DNA of 64,000 nucleotides from Tetrahymena thermophila SB210 (Eukaryota > Ciliophora > Oligohymenophorea > Hymenostomatida > Tetrahymenidae), in contig NW_002476027.1 in the NCBI RefSeq assembly GCF_000189635.1, positions 1-64,000 on the forward strand, written 5' to 3'. Both the position numbers and the translations under genes were made by a program. The notes beneath the pieces are model-generated. The model did no database searches. It had not been told where the DNA came from and saw nothing but the letters and a program-made list of their open reading frames with translations. Of this stretch, positions 63,764 through 64,000 are shown in pieces; position 1 is the first letter of the stretch; each line of letters begins with the position of its first letter.

Positions 63764-64000
63764 ATGAATTAATAAGGGGAAGAAGGCAGAATTGTTTTGA
63801 ATAATAGATCTTCAGGTTCAAACGGAAACAATAATTTGGGTAATAATGCAAATAACAACAATGAAGGAGGAAATGTACTGCCAGCTTTACCAAATTCAGG
63901 ACTTACTCCTAAATAAACAGCAAAGAAAACACCACCAATGTAAATGACATAGTAGGCTCTTCCAGATATACAAATTTCATGTTAAACTACACAACCTAAT
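63764..64000 (+). CDS. N-terminus of an Asn/Gly-rich protein, cut by window end
   Basis: ATG at 63764 opens a frame that stays open for 79 codons to the last base, with several in-frame TAA and TAG codons read as Gln (MNQQGEEGRIVLNNRSSG). The residues are Asn, Gly, Ser, Gln, Thr and Pro, with a run of NNNNEGG and PALPNSGLTPKQTAKKTPP, so this part is disordered. No domain can be named from it. The more balanced codon composition compared with the flanking AT-rich DNA supports a real gene. Confidence 0.7.

Overview
The window is the left end of a ciliate macronuclear chromosome, most likely Tetrahymena or a close relative. It opens with 58 perfect CCCCAA repeats, the DNA is extremely AT-rich, and every recognisable gene reads through TAA and TAG as glutamine and ends at TGA. 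Introns are GT...AG, AT-rich, mostly 47-100 nt, which is longer than Paramecium introns. With the standard code almost every gene is broken into fragments, so the genes here were read with the ciliate code (TGA only). Exon borders were placed by eye. In every complete spliced model the exon lengths add up to a multiple of three, which is a useful internal check but not proof.

Layout. 1-348 telomere; 349-1069 gene-free subtelomere. 1070-7967 (-) giant coiled-coil protein; 8739-9774 (+) guanylate kinase with an RIIa/Dpy-30-like N-terminus; 10317-12389 (-) unknown, possibly myristoylated; 13484-16509 (+) EF-hand protein; 17347-18826 (+) ABHD1/2/3-type alpha/beta hydrolase; 19276-25279 (-) CCDC17-like coiled-coil protein with repeated modules, 15 exons; 26640-27460 (+) rhomboid-like membrane protein that lacks the catalytic dyad; 28336-30654 (+) zinc finger, coiled coil and WD40 protein; 30844-34999 and 35001-35726 (-) Q/N-rich protein and a small abutting ORF that may be its 5' end; 36740-38369 (+) ribosomal protein eL27; 40152-43262 (+) coiled-coil protein; 43781-45106 (+) secreted FG-GAP/VCBS repeat protein; 46733-50230 (-) large N/Q-rich protein with acidic and basic tracts; 50231-54867 gene-free; 54868-57634 (-) PH-domain CAMK-type protein kinase; 59890-62184 (-) Sec14/CRAL-TRIO protein; 63764-64000 (+) start of a gene cut by the window end.

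How the genes relate. This is a normal eukaryotic chromosome arm, not an operon or mobile element; each gene has its own flanking AT-rich sequence and neighbours are often divergent or convergent. Several products fit cilia, basal bodies or calcium and lipid signalling (RIIa-guanylate kinase, CCDC17-like, coiled-coil giants, EF-hand protein, PH kinase, CRAL-TRIO), but that is a family-level inference. I found no tRNA, rRNA, CRISPR array, transposon or virus. I see no clear new multi-gene system; the most unusual items are individual proteins: the repeated-module CCDC17-like protein, the dead rhomboid, the RIIa-guanylate kinase fusion and a possible histone-fold N-terminus.
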